This document shows positions 53,591 through 55,468 of a stretch of 55,468 nucleotides of DNA, one piece after another (position 1 is the stretch's first letter; each line of letters opens with the position of its first letter). Origin of the DNA: Deltaproteobacteria bacterium (lineage in GTDB: Bacteria; Myxococcota_A; Polyangia; Haliangiales; SHYZ01); assembly GCA_016210055.1 (NCBI GenBank), contig JACQUZ010000114.1, positions 1 to 55,468 of the forward strand. The letters are read 5' to 3'. The notes under the pieces are model-generated. The model saw only the letters and a list, made by a program, of their open reading frames with translations, was not told where the DNA came from and made no database searches. The position numbers were made by a program, and so were the translations under genes.

Positions 53591-54151
53591 ATTCGTTCAC
53601 CAACATTTGTCCACGCGTCTTCGCACCAACCTCCATTCGGACAGGTGTCCACAGCCGAGCTCGGGCAGGCGTCGTCCTGCGATCCCCCAGACCTGGTGCT
53701 CACAAAAGCCGCTCGCGCAGCCGTAGATCCCGTCGTAGAGGATGATGTCCCCTTTTCGGAAGAGAATCTTGTCCATGCGCCTGGCACGGAGCAAGGCACG
53801 TGCCCTGCGACTTGGGGTGGCGTCATGGCGCGATATGCGGCGGGGCCTGGCAAGCGTGGACTCCTTTCGCGCGCTTCGGACAGTCCTCGCGCGCGGTCGC
53901 TTGTCGCTCGTCGGAAAGCCGAATCTCACTGCGCGCTTGCTGACCAGTGGCTTCGAGAACCGCGCTGCGGGAGCTTTCCGAGCTTCGGCTGCCCGCCGGC
54001 GATAGCCGGCGAACTCGCGCGCGAAAGGAGTCCACGCTTGCCACCCGCCGCGTTGGTACCAGGCAGATCGCGGTACGGGGCCGTGACAGGAGGAGGAACG
54101 GCACGTCCTACATGTGGGAAATTGAATTCTTAAAGAAGGCCCTTAAGGATG
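53591..54151. other. Intergenic region with an inverted-repeat element and a possible minus-strand remnant
   Basis: This 561-base gap lies between convergent lnt and the small basic-protein gene. It holds the 196-bp inverted-repeat element at 53848-54043. To its left, a 59-codon minus-strand frame (53597-53776; MDKILFRKGDIILYDGIYGC...) looks coding for its first ~30 codons, after which another frame (DDACPSSAVDTCPNGGWCED) looks better, so it may be a frameshifted scrap of a Cys-rich protein. No complete gene is supported. Confidence 0.4.
53848..54043. repeat. 196-bp element bounded by 26-bp perfect inverted repeats
   Basis: 53848-53873 and 54018-54043 are exact reverse complements over 26 bp (left arm begins TGGCAAGCGTGGACTCC). 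The interior contains a further hairpin GCCGGC-GATA-GCCGGC at about 53995-54010. It encodes no plausible protein. It resembles a MITE or palindromic repeat, unrelated in sequence to the 50886 element. No clear target-site duplication. Confidence 0.75.
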
Positions 54152-54298
54152 CTACTTCTTGCCGCGGCGACGACGTGAACGGTTGAGGTGCCGACGGCTG
54201 GCCGCCTTCATGCGGTTCTTCCGCTTCCTCAGCCTGAGCACCATGACTTGATGAACTTTCGCACGTCTCTTTACTAGCTGCTTCGTTCTCCGTCCCAT
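54152..54298 (-). CDS. Very small, extremely basic protein (possible AURKAIP1/COX24-type ribosomal protein)
   Basis: 48 aa, beginning MGRRTKQLVKRRAKVHQVMV and ending RRRRGKK, with more than 40% Arg/Lys. GAGGTG lies 4 nt before the ATG and overlaps the stop of the upstream gene, so translation is probably coupled. Size, composition and the R-K-R-K-x-x-R-M-K pattern resemble the bS22/AURKAIP1-COX24-type small ribosomal proteins found in many bacteria; a nucleic-acid-binding role is likely, but the family assignment is tentative. Confidence 0.65.
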   Translation of the reverse strand: MGRRTKQLVKRRAKVHQVMVLRLRKRKNRMKAASRRHLNRSRRRRGKK

Positions 54299-54300
54299 GT

Positions 54301-55329
54301 TCACCTCAGAATGAAAGGATAGTCCTTCAAGCTCATTGACGCCTGCTTGAACTTGGGAAACTCGGCTTTTTTCACCGCCTCGAGAATGCAGTCGCCCGTT
54401 GGGGTGCCCTCGAAGTCCCCGGTCACCACAGCGTTTAGGACCCGCCCCTCATGGCCTATCTCCACGGTCACCTTGGCCATGCCAGGGACCCCGTACTTCT
54501 CGAAGCACTGGCCCACCTCGGAGCGCGCCTTGGCCATGGCTCCGTTAATCTGGTAAGGCGAAAGACGCTGCGGAAGCTCTGGCTCCTTGGCGGGTTCGCT
54601 GCTCACGCTGGGCTCGGCTTGGGCTTCTTGGACGCCCTCGTCGCCGCATGATTTCCGATCCGGCGGAACGCTCGCCGCAGGTGGGCTCGCGAGCACGATG
54701 CTCCCATCGCACGCATCATGCACCCGGAACCCAAGCAGCTCGACCGATATGCCCTTGCTCGCACCAAGGGTCCAAGCCGTAAGCTGCGGAGGAATCGAAA
54801 TCACGAGCTCCGCACGGAGCCGCGGGACCACCTTCTCCTGAAACGCCCGCGCCTCGGCCTCACTTGCGAACTTGCGTAGGGCCGCCCCCACCTCGGGGCC
54901 GCGGATGACGTCCCCCGAAGCGGTGGGCTTCCCCTTGGTCGTAATGAGGTACTTTTCCCCGGCGACCTCGACGGGCGCAAGGCAAGCGAGGCAGCCCATC
55001 AGGGCTACGGGCAAGCCCGACTTGGCGGACTCCCAAGGTCCCACGACCAGCGCAGAAGAGTCGGCCCGAACCACCAGGGGCCGTCCTGCCGTCACAGCCC
55101 CTCGCGCGGCCTTGATCCCCTCACACTGGCGACGCGCCAGATCGTCCGGAGCCGAGCTGCACGTGGCGAGCTTTGACCAAAACGACGCCCCCAGCTCCAC
55201 TCGGTCCGCAAGGCGCGTCGCCCCTTGCGCCAGGTCGTCGAACTTCTCAGCCCGTGCCGTGCCCGCTGCGCCCACCGAGAGCAGAAGTACGAAAATCAGG
55301 TTCCGCCTGCCGATAGCCCCGTACGCCAT
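54301..55329 (-). CDS. Exported protein with AgmX/PglI-like C-terminal domain
   Basis: 342 aa from the ATG at 55329; the frame upstream reads only the structured repeat. Signal peptide (GRRNLIFVLLLSVGAAGTARA) then a ~200-residue domain with Cys pairs (LMGCLACLAPVEV; HDACDGS) of unknown fold, a Glu/Pro/Ser linker, and a C-terminal domain YQINGAMAKARSEVGQCFEKYG...GMAKVTVEIGHEGRVLNAVVTGDFEGTPTGDCILEAVKKAEFPKF, which is TonB-like and matches the AgmX/PglI C-terminal domain of gliding-motility and energy-transducing proteins. A periplasmic role is likely. Confidence 0.75.
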   Translation of the reverse strand: MAYGAIGRRNLIFVLLLSVGAAGTARAEKFDDLAQGATRLADRVELGASFWSKLATCSSAPDDLARRQCEGIKAARGAVTAGRPLVVRADSSALVVGPWESAKSGLPVALMGCLACLAPVEVAGEKYLITTKGKPTASGDVIRGPEVGAALRKFASEAEARAFQEKVVPRLRAELVISIPPQLTAWTLGASKGISVELLGFRVHDACDGSIVLASPPAASVPPDRKSCGDEGVQEAQAEPSVSSEPAKEPELPQRLSPYQINGAMAKARSEVGQCFEKYGVPGMAKVTVEIGHEGRVLNAVVTGDFEGTPTGDCILEAVKKAEFPKFKQASMSLKDYPFILR

Positions 55330-55341
55330 GGCCGCGCATCC

Positions 55342-55468
55342 TAGCACTTCCGTGTCACTTCCGCGCCTGCTGCGAGCGCATCCGCCGGGCATCTCGCGCC
55401 GTGCGTCCTCGCTTGCTCCTCGGCGTACTTCAGTACGCCTTCGTCGCTCGCTCCGGGCGCCGTCGCGA
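55342..55468. repeat. Structured element, copy 2 (inverted, cut by the right edge)
   Basis: The visible 127 bases are an inverted copy of the 50886 element. 55364-55461 match 51045-50948 with two differences, both in the same hairpin (GGCGTAC-TTCA-GTACGCC at 55422-55439) and they keep the pairing. The terminus (TAGCACTTCCGTGTCACTTCC, in two parts TAGCACTTCCGTGTC and ACTTCC) is more diverged from copy 1 than the core. It is 12 nt from the ATG of the minus-strand gene, the same spacing as copy 1. Confidence 0.85.

Noticed and set aside
53597..53776. 59-codon minus-strand frame after lnt
   Set aside because: The first half looks coding, but the second half looks better in another frame and the ribosome site is weak. 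I list it only as a possible remnant inside the gap.

Overview
The window is GC-rich DNA from a predatory-type, Gram-negative bacterium that looks like a member of the Myxococcota (Polyangia-like). The reasons are Pro-Asp-Ala linkers before C-terminal Gly-Cys/transmembrane/Arg tails of the MYXO-CTERM type, many large secreted or lipoprotein genes with FG-GAP, thrombospondin-type-3 and beta-helix modules, an AgmX/PglI-like C-terminal domain, and strong third-position GC. The lineage is an inference; no rRNA or tRNA gene was seen.

Layout. (1) 1-12742, minus strand: a tightly coupled operon korA-korB-nuoA-nuoBC-nuoD-nuoH-nuoI-nuoJ-nuoK-nuoL-nuoM-nuoN, with nuoN cut by the window edge. It starts with a 2-oxoacid:ferredoxin oxidoreductase and lacks nuoE/F/G, so the genes together suggest a ferredoxin-fed complex I. 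NuoB and NuoC are one polypeptide. (2) 13222-20432, plus strand: a secreted protein with twelve 21-residue calcium-binding-type repeats, then a small lipoprotein, an ECF sigma factor, a zinc-finger anti-sigma factor, an IPT/FG-GAP lipoprotein and an exported caspase-like protease with a predicted outer-membrane barrel; the last four overlap one another. (3) 20433-22448: two perfect GGTCGACC-centred palindromes and a zinc metalloprotease. (4) 22533-34154: a pair of giant exported proteins. The first is a lipoprotein whose C-terminal part has the layout of a Tc-toxin A subunit; the second is a SpvB/TcB + RHS (TcC-like) protein ending in an HNH-like toxin domain. This is the best candidate in the window for a little-described system. 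(5) 34185-37591, minus: two secreted parallel beta-helix proteins. (6) 37726-40867: an HdrD/GlpC-like Fe-S protein, a broken lipoprotein/nuclease-like gene and a GNAT-fold acetyltransferase. (7) 40960-47535, plus: a six-gene coupled operon of CotH kinase, VTC polyphosphate polymerase, porin-like protein, thymidylate-kinase-like protein fused to helical repeats, DUF4956 membrane protein and lipoprotein. I read it as a phosphoryl-transfer/polyphosphate island. (8) 47483-50862, minus: HAD hydrolase, degenerate-active-site SDR and an orphan adenine DNA methyltransferase. (9) 50886-55468: a diacylglycerol-kinase-like protein and Lnt, then an AgmX-like protein and a tiny basic protein on the minus strand. 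Two copies of a structured inverted-repeat element each sit exactly 12 nt upstream of a start codon, and an unrelated element with 26-bp inverted termini lies between.

Start codons were chosen from Shine-Dalgarno spacing, signal peptides and the frequent ATGA/TGATG overlaps. Family names come from motifs read by eye; no database search was possible.
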